Below, one piece after another: positions 1-7,422 of a stretch of DNA of 10,893 bases. Position numbers and translations under genes: made by a program. This DNA is from JBFWIL01 sp050256015 (GTDB lineage Bacteria > Bacteroidota > Bacteroidia > Bacteroidales > Prolixibacteraceae): contig JBFWIL010000076.1 of NCBI GenBank assembly GCA_050256015.1, forward strand, positions 1-10,893, in the 5' to 3' direction. The notes beneath the pieces were generated by a model. It was not told the origin of the DNA and did not search any database. It saw only the letters and a program-made list of their open reading frames with translations. Within the stretch, counting starts at the first letter, position 1. Each line of letters starts with the position of its first letter.

Positions 1-634
1 TGGTTTACATGCCAGCAACGGGATCTTGTTTAACCACGAAAGTCCGGTTCGCGGCGAAACGTTTGTAACCCGCAAAATTACCCGGGCCATCAGCCGCATA
101 GCTTTAGGCATGCAGGATACCGTTTTTCTGGGAAACCTTTCCGGAAAACGCGACTGGGGCCATGCCAAGGATTACGTGCGGGCAATGTACCTGATACTGC
201 AACAGGATAAGCCGGATGATTACGTGATTGCCACGGGAATCACGACCTCGATCCGCGACTTTGTAAAAATGGCGGGCCGGGAAATAGGACTGGAAATTTC
301 GTTTACAGGTGAAGGGACTGAAGAAAAAGGGTATATCCAGGCTATGGACGAAAAGGTATTTATCGAAAAGGTGGGAGAACAATATCTCGAAAATATACGG
401 TCAAAGGTTGAAGGCCGAAGCCCTGTCGTGGCTGTGGATCCGCGGTATTTCAGGCCAACGGAGGTGGACCTTCTCATCGGCGATCCGGCCAAATCAAATA
501 CAGTACTAGGATGGAAACCGCAGTACGACCTGAAAGGGCTGACGGCAGACATGATGCAGTCGGACATCAGACTGATGAAACGGGATGCATACCTGAAAAA
601 CGGGGGATACCGGACACTTAATTACTTCGAGTAA
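1..634 (+). CDS. gmd: GDP-mannose 4,6-dehydratase, 3' part (cut by window start)
   Basis: This enzyme converts GDP-D-mannose to GDP-4-keto-6-deoxy-D-mannose in the cytoplasm, the first step toward GDP-L-fucose, GDP-rhamnose and related sugars of surface polysaccharides. The reading frame (first full codon at base 2) is open from the window edge, so the TTG at 26 is only an internal codon. About 210 residues are visible, against roughly 350-370 for the family. Seen in order are NGILFNHESP, RGETFVTRKITRA, a NLSGKRDWGHAKDYV stretch, YVIATG, VDPRYFRPTEVDLLIGDP and GWKP, all typical of Gmd. The C-terminus ending in RTLNYFE resembles Bacteroidota versions. The GxxGxxG and YxxxK catalytic part lies outside the window. 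The next gene is not fcl/wcaG, the GDP-fucose synthase that often follows gmd. I am very sure of the family. Confidence 0.96.
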   Translation, partial: GLHASNGILFNHESPVRGETFVTRKITRAISRIALGMQDTVFLGNLSGKRDWGHAKDYVRAMYLILQQDKPDDYVIATGITTSIRDFVKMAGREIGLEISFTGEGTEEKGYIQAMDEKVFIEKVGEQYLENIRSKVEGRSPVVAVDPRYFRPTEVDLLIGDPAKSNTVLGWKPQYDLKGLTADMMQSDIRLMKRDAYLKNGGYRTLNYFE

Positions 635-636
635 GG

Positions 637-661
637 AATGACGCGACCATGAAACGTCATT
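637..661. repeat. Inverted repeat between gmd and the CapD-like gene
   Basis: AATGACG (637-643) is perfectly complementary to CGTCATT (655-661), with an 11-base spacer. It begins three bases after the gmd stop codon. It could form a 7-bp RNA hairpin. No T-run follows on the plus strand, so it is not a classical intrinsic terminator. It may be a 3'-end stabilising hairpin, a weak terminator or chance. Confidence 0.4.
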
Positions 662-674
662 AAAAGAACATTAA

Positions 675-1940
675 ATGCCGCATATTGCCTTTCCAAAAAC
701 GGTTATCCGGAATAAGGACACCGAAATAAATAAATCAATTTCATTTAATATTTATATAATTATGATTATTCGTAATTTTTTTAAATTGCTGCCGGAAAAA
801 GGGATGTGGCGGATCATTCCTCAGGTTCGGAAGGACAGAATTGACGGGAAATTAAGGTCGGAACGTGGCAGGGCGGTGAACATCGAAGATTTGCCGGAAC
901 GTGCTCCTCTTTGGAAAAATAGGGAAGGAGTTGCCGCCGGATTAAAGGATGCGGTGGTCCTGGTAACCGGAGCCGCCGGCACGGTCGGTTCTGGTATTGT
1001 CCGCCGGTTGATGGCTTTCGAATGTAAACGGGTAATTCTGCTCGATCAGGCTGAAATGCCCCTCAGTGAGCTGCATAAGGAACTGCTTGCTTTTTCTCCG
1101 CGTCCGGGGGTTAAGGCCGTACTTGGCAGTGTGACTGACTCCTGCCGGATGCGTCATGTTTTTGAGGAGTGCCGGCCTCAATACGTGTTCCACGCTGCAG
1201 CCAATAAGCATGTGTCGCTCATGGAGGCTGCTCCTTATGAAGCCATTCTTACAAATGTAGGCGGAGCCAGTCTGCTGGCCGACCTGGCGGTGGAGTTTGG
1301 CGTGAAAAAGTTTATGATGGTCTCGACGAGTGATGCCGTAAATCCTTCCAATGTGGTGGGAATTTCACACCGGATCAGTGAAATTTATGTCCAGGCACTT
1401 GCCAGGTTACCACAAATGAAAACGCAGTTTATAACAACCCGTTTCGGTAATGTGTTGGGGTCGAACGGATCGGTGGTGCCCCTTTTCATAAAACAGATAG
1501 AAGCAGGCGGCCCGGTAACGGTAACTTCTCCTGATATTGCCCGTCGGTTTATATCCGTCGCTGAAACCTGCCGGCTGATACTGGAATCGGTCTTCATGGG
1601 GCGCGGCGGGGAGATTTACCTGTTTGACATGGGAGAACCGGTGAAAATTTATGATCTGGCGGTGAAAATGATCTCGCTTGCCGGACTGAAACCGGAGGTG
1701 GATATTCCCATCCGGTTTACAGGTCTGCGTCCCGGGGAAAGATTACATGAAGAGTCGGCTGCTTACACGGAAACAAGCATTACTACCTCCCATCCCCGGA
1801 TAAGAATCGCAAAAACGAAGGAGTACAATTATGATGCAGTGAAGCATGCCGTTGACGAACTGCTTAAAGCCACACAAGCCGAACCGGCTGAAAGCCTTGT
1901 GCAACGCATGAAAACACTCGTTTCCGAATTTACGCGGTAG
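675..1940 (+). CDS. CapD/FlaA1-family nucleotide-sugar 4,6-dehydratase-like protein, N-terminally short and lacking usual catalytic residues
   Basis: This is an extended-SDR protein of the family of UDP-GlcNAc 4,6-dehydratases (CapD, WbpM, PglF, FlaA1). Counting from 675, residues 94-106 hold the NAD-binding motif (VLVTGAAGTVGSG). FITTRFGNVLGSNGSV, IEAGGPVTVT, FDMGEPVKIYDLA and FTGLRPGERLHEE follow in the usual order. The segment IIPQ...NIEDLPER (47-76) matches the linker that precedes the catalytic domain in long forms of about 600 residues, but the four-helix membrane part is absent. The usual STDKAVNP reads STSDAVNP and the usual MGATKR reads VGISHR. The Asp-Lys pair, the Met/Tyr and the Lys of the active site have thus become Ser-Asp (219-220), Val (228) and His (232). 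It may be inactive, altered or a decaying paralogue. The first 30 residues look unlike the family, so ATG 762 or ATG 804 may be the true start. Confidence 0.85.
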   Translation: MPHIAFPKTVIRNKDTEINKSISFNIYIIMIIRNFFKLLPEKGMWRIIPQVRKDRIDGKLRSERGRAVNIEDLPERAPLWKNREGVAAGLKDAVVLVTGAAGTVGSGIVRRLMAFECKRVILLDQAEMPLSELHKELLAFSPRPGVKAVLGSVTDSCRMRHVFEECRPQYVFHAAANKHVSLMEAAPYEAILTNVGGASLLADLAVEFGVKKFMMVSTSDAVNPSNVVGISHRISEIYVQALARLPQMKTQFITTRFGNVLGSNGSVVPLFIKQIEAGGPVTVTSPDIARRFISVAETCRLILESVFMGRGGEIYLFDMGEPVKIYDLAVKMISLAGLKPEVDIPIRFTGLRPGERLHEESAAYTETSITTSHPRIRIAKTKEYNYDAVKHAVDELLKATQAEPAESLVQRMKTLVSEFTR

Positions 1941-1984
1941 CCATCCGTAATCTGGCAGCCCTGAAAGAAATTAAAGTTGTTGCC

Positions 1985-2019
1985 CGGAATAAAATAAAAA
2001 TTCCGTGTGATTCCGTTTT
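1985..2019 (+). terminator. Possible terminator or hairpin downstream of the CapD-like gene
   Basis: CGGAAT (1985-1990) can pair with ATTCCG at 2000-2005 across an A-rich 9-base loop. It can also pair with a second ATTCCG at 2010-2015, which is followed by TTTTA. The second pairing has the layout of a weak intrinsic terminator (6-bp stem, T-run). The stem is short and rich in A:T pairs, so support is modest. It lies in the 216-base gap between the CapD-like gene and the Wzi-like gene. Confidence 0.3.
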
Positions 2020-2021
2020 AT

Positions 2022-2114
2022 ATGGAAACAGCTAATGAATACGGAGATGAAATCCAGGATGTACTGCAGGGATATTATTCTATTGAATTCAAGTTCGATA
2101 TTCAGGCATTTTAA
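2022..2114 (+). CDS. Possible 30-residue small ORF in the gap before the Wzi-like gene
   Basis: An ATG-to-TAA frame of 30 codons encodes an acidic, aromatic-rich peptide (begins METANEYGDE, ends FKFDIQAF). The frame stays open upstream only to the stop codon at 1995-1997. I see no ribosome binding site, but Bacteroidota often lack one. I do not recognise the peptide. It may be a small protein, the remnant of a lost gene, or chance. It occupies nearly half of the only gap over 200 bases in the window. Confidence 0.15.
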   Translation: METANEYGDEIQDVLQGYYSIEFKFDIQAF

Positions 2115-2126
2115 AGGAAATCGTGG

Positions 2127-2134
2127 TATCTTGT
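2127..2134 (+). promoter_or_regulatory. Weak candidate -7 promoter element before the Wzi-like gene
   Basis: TATCTTGT lies about 23 bases before the Wzi-like start codon and resembles the Bacteroidota -7 consensus TAnnTTTG, with mismatches in the last two positions. I find no convincing TTTG -33 box at the usual spacing. Support is weak. Confidence 0.22.
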
Positions 2135-2156
2135 AAGCACAAACAACGTTTTTAAA

Positions 2157-3551
2157 ATGAAGATATTCTTTCTGTTGGCCCTTATGCTGATTTCTTCATG
2201 CGTATTTTCACAGACCTCATCATGGAATGCTTCAGTTGAAACATCCTGCCTGGCAGGTCACGGAAACTCCCTGCCTTTTTGGTTAACGCAGAATAAGCTG
2301 GGAAAACTATCAACACGTTCGAATATACAGGAATTGACGGAGGGTAAACTCACCGGATCTGTTTTGCTGAACAATAAGCTAACCTTCAGTTTCGGAACAG
2401 ACCTGGCAATTCTGCTGGCAGAGAAAGACTCCCGCTTCAAAATAATCGAGGCTTTCGCCGGCTTGTCCGGCCGTATCCTGACCATCCGGGCCGGAGCTTT
2501 TGCCGATGATGAGATGCTTGGCGGCCTTTCAACCAGTAACGGTAGTATTGTCCGTTCTCGGAATTACCGCCCCTATCCTATGATCAGGGTCTCTACCTCC
2601 GGATATATCCCTTTTCTTTTCGCCAAAAAATGGTTGCGGTTCAAAGCAGAATACGATGAAGGACTTCTCCGGGATAACCGGATTGTCCGTCATCCGCACC
2701 TGCATCATAAATCCGTATCTTTTCTGTTTCTGACCGGGGAGTCGTTCCGTTTCTCGATAGGCGTTGATCATTATGTATTCTGGGGAGGTACCCAGGCGGA
2801 CGGTAATAAGCTGCCGGGCAGCCTGAAAAGTTACTTACGGTATATTCTGGGTAAAAAAGGAAGTTGTGATTTTTTGGAAACCGATCAGATTAACGTTGCC
2901 GGCAACCAGCTGGGAGCTTATCTGATCACGGCCGAGAAAGATTTTGACGATTATAGTGTGGAGCTGCGCATTAGCCATCCTTTCGAAGACCATTCGGGAA
3001 TGGAGCTCGACAACCTGCCCGATAATCTGTATTCCTGTTATATAAGAAAAAAGAAGACCGGTTCGCTGCTCGACGGGTTCCTGTTTGAATTCCTTTATTC
3101 TAAGAAACAAAGCGGAAGCTACCATCTTATATCAGGTCCGGGAAAGCATAAACGCGGAAATGATAATTATTTTAATCATGGCGTATATGGTACGGGTTTC
3201 TCATACAAGGGATACAGCATGGGAACGCCATTGTTTTACCCCCTTGCCGAAAATGAACAGGGTGTGATAAGCGGCTTTGAGAACAACAGGGTTGCAGCCT
3301 TCCATGCCGCGATGAAAGGCTGTCTTTCAGAGCGGCTCCGGTGGAAAATAATGTTAACGTGTTCGAGAAATTACGGAACGTTCAACAATCCTTACAGCTC
3401 AGTAAAAAAACAAATATACTCGCTTGCAGAGATCAGCTGGAACAGTAAAAAACTCCCGCTTTCTTTTTTGGGCCATATCGCTGCCGATCATGGCACCCTG
3501 GCTGATCATCGTTATGGTTGTGGCTTTTCGGTAATGTGGACACTTTATTAA
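2157..3551 (+). CDS. Wzi-like capsule assembly outer-membrane protein
   Basis: This is probably an outer-membrane beta-barrel of the Wzi capsule-assembly family; E. coli Wzi helps anchor capsular polysaccharide at the cell surface. The 464-residue length suits the family. Residues 1-18 form a signal peptide with a hydrophobic core (FFLLALMLI), probably cut at VFS|Q. The LISSC just before resembles a lipobox, but a barrel with type I cleavage is more likely. Features seen in Bacteroidota members are NYRPYPMIRVS, the DNYFNHGVYGTGFSY stretch, GTPLFYP, FENNRVAAFHA and alternating strands throughout. The last residues (VMWTLY) end in an aromatic residue, as barrels recognised by the Bam machinery do. 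The start is ATG 2157, after an A/T-rich stretch and no Shine-Dalgarno. Its position after nucleotide-sugar genes supports a surface-polysaccharide role. The exact substrate is unknown. Confidence 0.85.
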   Translation: MKIFFLLALMLISSCVFSQTSSWNASVETSCLAGHGNSLPFWLTQNKLGKLSTRSNIQELTEGKLTGSVLLNNKLTFSFGTDLAILLAEKDSRFKIIEAFAGLSGRILTIRAGAFADDEMLGGLSTSNGSIVRSRNYRPYPMIRVSTSGYIPFLFAKKWLRFKAEYDEGLLRDNRIVRHPHLHHKSVSFLFLTGESFRFSIGVDHYVFWGGTQADGNKLPGSLKSYLRYILGKKGSCDFLETDQINVAGNQLGAYLITAEKDFDDYSVELRISHPFEDHSGMELDNLPDNLYSCYIRKKKTGSLLDGFLFEFLYSKKQSGSYHLISGPGKHKRGNDNYFNHGVYGTGFSYKGYSMGTPLFYPLAENEQGVISGFENNRVAAFHAAMKGCLSERLRWKIMLTCSRNYGTFNNPYSSVKKQIYSLAEISWNSKKLPLSFLGHIAADHGTLADHRYGCGFSVMWTLY

Positions 3552-3649
3552 ACCATTAACCGGCGATGCCGGGGCTGCGGCAGGATAAAGGAGAAAATAA
3601 CCGGACATAATAGACGTTGGTTGATCCGGGAAGTTTTGTTTTTCTTTTG

Positions 3650-3657
3650 TAACTTTC
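3650..3657 (+). promoter_or_regulatory. Candidate -7 promoter element for the AmmeMemoRadiSam operon
   Basis: TAACTTTC matches seven of the eight positions of the Bacteroidota -7 consensus TAnnTTTG and ends 22 bases before ATG 3680. TTTG motifs occur at 3635-3638 and 3646-3649, but both are too close to be a normally spaced -33 box. The site would start the MEMO-AMMECR1 transcript after the Wzi-like gene. Confidence 0.42.
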
Positions 3658-3679
3658 GTAGAATAAAAACCGATTGGTC

Positions 3680-5197
3680 ATGAAACTGTTAAGCTATTCA
3701 GGTTGTCTGGCAGTGGTTTTGCTGACCATGCCGGGGGTTTCCCGGGGTCAGCCGGCAGGGGGTTATACGCGAATCCGGCTTCCGGCCGTAGCCGGTTCTT
3801 TTTATCCGGCCGAACCAAATGCTTTGATAAGTCAGCTTGCCGGTTATCTCCGTTCTGCCGGCAAGTCTCCGGAAAGCGGCCGGATTGCCGCGCTGATTGT
3901 ACCGCATGCCGGCTATGTGTATTCCGGGGAGGTGGCGGCTTCGGCTTATGCTGTGCTGGAGCAGGAACAGGCTTTTGAGCGGGTGTTTGTGATCGGGACC
4001 AGTCATCATGTATGGCTGAAAGGGGGAGCAGTGGATACCCATGACGGGTACCGGACTCCCCTGGGGGTTGTGCCTGTCGATACGGAACTGGTCGGCCGGC
4101 TTATAAGAAGCCGGGACGTGTTTGAGGAACGCCCGGATGCCTTCGAAAAAGAACACAGCATAGAAGTGCAGCTGCCTTTTCTGCAGTACAGGCTTAAACA
4201 CGGCTTTAAGCTGGTGCCTGTGCTGGTCGGACAGGCTTCTGCTTCTTCCTGCCGCGAGATTGCCCGGACCTTGCGTCCTTATTTCAACGAGCGGAATCTC
4301 TTTGTGGTAAGCAGTGATTTTTCCCATTATCCGGGTTACGAAGGGGCTCTTAAAGCCGACGGGGCTTGCGGAGAAGCCATTCAAACCAATTCGGCGGATA
4401 ACTTTATAGCGGCTGTACGCCGAAATGAGGCGGCCCGGATACCCGGACTGGCTACCAGCGCATGCGGACAGGGGGCCATCATGAGCCTGCTGGGCCTGAG
4501 CGGGGAAACACAGGGCATGGAGGTTAAACACCTTCGGTATATGAATTCGGGAGACAGTCCTTTCGGAGACCGGAAACGGGTGGTTGGCTATCATGCTTTT
4601 GCCTTCTTGCGAGAAGAGCAGGGGGCGTCGTTTTCGCTTGACCGGGAGGAAAAGCTGCAGCTTCTGAAGCTGGCCCGTGAGGCGATCAGAGACAGGCTGA
4701 GCGGAAAACCGCTTCCGGAGATACGGGAAGCAGATCTCTCCGGACAGTTGAAAGTTCCCTGCGGAGCTTTCGTGAGTATCTATAAAAAAGGAAAGCTCAG
4801 GGGCTGCATTGGCCGGATGACTTCGCCGGAACCTTTGTACCAGGTAGTACAAAAGATGGCGGTGGCTGCGGCTACCGGAGATTCCCGCTTTGAGCCGCTC
4901 CGCCTGTCGGAAACGGGACAAATGGAGCTGGAGCTTTCAGTGCTTTCGCCGCTCAGACGGATCAGCAGCATCAGCGAATTTCAACCGGGAAAACACGGTA
5001 TTTATATGGTCAGGGGAAACCGGAGCGGCACGTTATTGCCCCAGGTGGGCACGGAAACAGGCTGGAGCCGGGAGGAACTGCTGGATCATTGTGCACGTTA
5101 CAAGGCGGGTATAGGCAGGGATGGCTGGAAACATGCTGAGCTGTATATTTACGAAGCGCTGGTGTTTGGAGAAAAAGACCTGAAGCCCGGACAATGA
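3680..5197 (+). CDS. amrB: Exported MEMO1-AMMECR1 fusion (AmmeMemoRadiSam system proteins B + A)
   Basis: This fusion joins two of the three parts of the AmmeMemoRadiSam system, whose function is unknown. Residues 1-24 look like a Sec signal peptide (core CLAVVLLTMPGV, cut near SRG|Q). Residues about 33-320 are a MEMO1-like domain, a fold related to extradiol dioxygenases. Its usual metal-site motifs are intact: PHAGY (His76), TSHH (His109-His110) and SACGQG (Cys262), with SSDFSH (Asp213, His216). After a short linker, residues about 330-505 are an AMMECR1 domain, with LRGCIG at 373-378, then DSRFEPL, ELELSVLSP, LLPQVGTE and KAGIG. I chose ATG 3680 because TTG 3674 adds only two residues. The end overlaps the next gene by 4 bases (ATGA), which suggests translational coupling. 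Periplasmic location is inferred from the leader. Confidence 0.92.
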   Translation: MKLLSYSGCLAVVLLTMPGVSRGQPAGGYTRIRLPAVAGSFYPAEPNALISQLAGYLRSAGKSPESGRIAALIVPHAGYVYSGEVAASAYAVLEQEQAFERVFVIGTSHHVWLKGGAVDTHDGYRTPLGVVPVDTELVGRLIRSRDVFEERPDAFEKEHSIEVQLPFLQYRLKHGFKLVPVLVGQASASSCREIARTLRPYFNERNLFVVSSDFSHYPGYEGALKADGACGEAIQTNSADNFIAAVRRNEAARIPGLATSACGQGAIMSLLGLSGETQGMEVKHLRYMNSGDSPFGDRKRVVGYHAFAFLREEQGASFSLDREEKLQLLKLAREAIRDRLSGKPLPEIREADLSGQLKVPCGAFVSIYKKGKLRGCIGRMTSPEPLYQVVQKMAVAAATGDSRFEPLRLSETGQMELELSVLSPLRRISSISEFQPGKHGIYMVRGNRSGTLLPQVGTETGWSREELLDHCARYKAGIGRDGWKHAELYIYEALVFGEKDLKPGQ

Positions 5198-7422
5198 GGT
5201 ATGCGGGTTTTCTGATGCGGATGATGCCGTTCCGCTCCGAAATGTCGCGACAGAACGGACAGGCTGTTAACGAAGAGCAGGGCGGGTGGAAACGCTGTCT
5301 CATGCTGCTTTTCCTCCTGGGCATGGTGAGCCTGAGCGGACAGCTTGTGCTGATCCGGGAGTTTATCAGTGTACTCGAAGGTAACGAGCTGATCGTTGGG
5401 GTGGTGATGGCTGTCTGGATGCTGCTGACCGGCTTGGGCGCCCGCTGGTCGGGCGGCAGGTCGGGGCGGGACAGGAATATGCACGGAGGATTTGTCTGGC
5501 TCCTGGTGCTGGCCCTGCTGCCGGCGATGCTGATAGCTGTGCTTTACTGGTTAATGTTCAGCCTGCTTCCGCCGGGTAAGATGGCTGGTCCCGGAACAGC
5601 CCTGGCCGGGATCGTGGTGTTGCTTTTTCCTCTTTGTTTCCTGTCGGGAGCTCTGTTTCCCCTGCTTGCGGCCGGCCTGTCACGCGCCGGAAGGAAAAAC
5701 CGGACGGGCAGAGCTTATGCCTGGGAATGCTGGGGCAGCCTGGCCGGAGGACTGCTTACGGGTTTGTTGCTGTTCCGGTATTTCGGGGCCATGGAAGTAG
5801 GCGCACTGATGGGCGGGACGGTCTGTATGGCGGGAGCACTCATAAACCGGACGGGCAGGCTGGCCGTCAGGCTTGGCGTACTGCTGGCCGCCGTGCTGAT
5901 TCCATTCCTGTTTTTCCGCTTGCAACCCGGACTGCAAATCAAAAAGCTGCTATACCCCGGGCAGGAGATACTGCTTGACCAGCCTACGCCTTACGGTAAC
6001 CTTACCGTAACCCGGCAGGCCGGACAACTCAATTTTTATGAAAATCATTCGTTGCAGTTTTACACGGACAACCGGATGCTGAGTGAGGAATCTGTTCATT
6101 ACGCCATGCTCCGGCACGGCCATCCGCGTAAGCTGCTGCTTATCTCGGGAGGGATCTCCGGCATGATCGGTGAAGCGATGAAATATCCGCTGGAACAGCT
6201 TACCTACCTGGAGCCTGATCCGGCTGTTTATACGCACTGGAAGGAACTGACATATGTTCATGACGAACGGAAGACGGTGCGGTTTGTGCCGAAAGATATC
6301 CGTACATACCTGCAGCAGACGCCGGACCTGTTTGATGTGGTTCTGATCAACCTGCCGCCTCCTTCCAGTCTGGGGATAAACCGGTTTTATACGAGCGAAT
6401 TTTTTGAATTACTGAAAGGGCATTGTACGGAACAAACGGTGGTGTGCACGAGCCTGCCTGCCGCGGCAGGCTATGCTGACAGGGAAGCCCGCGCCATGCA
6501 GGCCTCGCTTTGGAACACCCTGGGCAGGCATTTCCGGCAACGGTTGCTGGTGCCGGGAGAGCGCTTTTATTTCCTGGCTTCCGATAGCTGTCTTACTTAT
6601 GAATTTTCCGAAGCGCTGAAGGAAAAGGAGCTGAATAACAGCTATGTCAACAGTTATTATATGGAGGAGGAACTGCTGGCCCGCAGGGCCCGCGAACTGG
6701 TAGCCGACTTTGATACGGAAACGCCGGTGAACCGCGATTTTTTCCCTTTTATGTTTATCAGGCAGACGGCTCACTGGCTGAGTCATTTCCGGCTGGGCAT
6801 CGGCCTGGTAGTCGGAATACCGGTGCTGCTGTTCGTGGCTGGACTGTTCCGGCTGGGACCCGTTACGGCCGGACTTTATCTGGGGGGCTTCGGTTCTGCT
6901 GCCATGGAAGTGATTTTGCTGCTGGCTTACCAGGTGTATTTTGGCAGTATTTATCTTTCTGTCTCCCTGTTTTTTGGCGTTTTTATGGGTGGACTTGCCC
7001 TGGGGAGCCGCTGGAAGGGACCGGGTGCCGGGAGCAGTCCCGGATTCGTTTTGGGCAGGGTTCCTTATTATGCCGCCCTGCAGTTTTTGCAGGCCCTGCT
7101 GTGCATCTTGCTACCGGCTTTGGTGCTGGTGACGGGAAGACTTGCAGAAAACGGATTGCCTGTAAAATTGCTTTTTTTTCTGCCTGTGTTTGTCCTTTCT
7201 TTTGTCTATGGTCAGGTGTTTAACAGGGCTGCGGCCTTGCAAACGGCCGGATACCGGAAAGCTTCGGCTGTGAGTTACAGTACCGATCTGGCCGGCTCGG
7301 CCCTGGGTGCTTTTCTGGCCCCGCTGCTTTTACTGCCGGTGACGGGACTTTGTTTTTCCTGCCTTATTGCGGGCATGCTTAACCTGGGGGGAGGATTATG
7401 GGCTATGCGAATAAGCCGCTGA
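5194..7422 (+). CDS. Polytopic membrane protein with spermidine-synthase-like domain (probably not an aminopropyltransferase)
   Basis: The 742-residue protein has three parts. An N-terminal membrane block has about seven helices (near 34-56, 66-86, 98-124, 134-162, 178-194, 198-218 and 224-243). A soluble domain spans about 247-528, and a second membrane block about 532-738. The middle resembles a spermidine/spermine synthase Rossmann domain: TPYGNLTV, EESVHYAML, LLISGGISG, YLEPDP, KDIRTYL, INLPPPSS, NRFYTSEFF. In true polyamine synthases the glycine motif is GGGDGG and the catalytic stretch is D-x-x-D-P. Here these read SGGISG and NLPPP, so polyamine synthesis is doubtful. The glutamate of the cofactor-binding E-x-D (Glu340) remains, so a SAM-like ligand is possible. 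The start ATG 5194 overlaps the MEMO-AMMECR1 stop, which points to a shared role. Databases may label it a fused MFS/spermidine synthase. Confidence 0.85.
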   Translation: MRYAGFLMRMMPFRSEMSRQNGQAVNEEQGGWKRCLMLLFLLGMVSLSGQLVLIREFISVLEGNELIVGVVMAVWMLLTGLGARWSGGRSGRDRNMHGGFVWLLVLALLPAMLIAVLYWLMFSLLPPGKMAGPGTALAGIVVLLFPLCFLSGALFPLLAAGLSRAGRKNRTGRAYAWECWGSLAGGLLTGLLLFRYFGAMEVGALMGGTVCMAGALINRTGRLAVRLGVLLAAVLIPFLFFRLQPGLQIKKLLYPGQEILLDQPTPYGNLTVTRQAGQLNFYENHSLQFYTDNRMLSEESVHYAMLRHGHPRKLLLISGGISGMIGEAMKYPLEQLTYLEPDPAVYTHWKELTYVHDERKTVRFVPKDIRTYLQQTPDLFDVVLINLPPPSSLGINRFYTSEFFELLKGHCTEQTVVCTSLPAAAGYADREARAMQASLWNTLGRHFRQRLLVPGERFYFLASDSCLTYEFSEALKEKELNNSYVNSYYMEEELLARRARELVADFDTETPVNRDFFPFMFIRQTAHWLSHFRLGIGLVVGIPVLLFVAGLFRLGPVTAGLYLGGFGSAAMEVILLLAYQVYFGSIYLSVSLFFGVFMGGLALGSRWKGPGAGSSPGFVLGRVPYYAALQFLQALLCILLPALVLVTGRLAENGLPVKLLFFLPVFVLSFVYGQVFNRAAALQTAGYRKASAVSYSTDLAGSALGAFLAPLLLLPVTGLCFSCLIAGMLNLGGGLWAMRISR

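Noticed and set aside
2199..2203. Lipobox (LISSC) making the Wzi-like protein a lipoprotein
   Set aside because: The family is an outer-membrane barrel, and a type I cleavage site (VFS|Q) follows at once. The lipobox match is probably incidental.
3560..3572. CCGGC/GCCGG hairpin after the Wzi-like gene
   Set aside because: The stem is five pairs with a three-base loop and no T-run follows. It is too weak to call a terminator.
3674..3679. TTG start two codons upstream of ATG 3680
   Set aside because: The ATG gives a normal signal peptide start (MKLL), and the TTG adds nothing.
3698..4921. Long open frame of about 407 codons on the minus strand
   Set aside because: It lies antisense to the MEMO-AMMECR1 gene, whose motifs are unmistakable, and its translation resembles no family. 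High-GC coding sequence often leaves such open frames.
5194..7422. Calling the membrane protein a spermidine synthase
   Set aside because: The residues expected for aminopropyl transfer are missing, so only the fold resemblance is reported.
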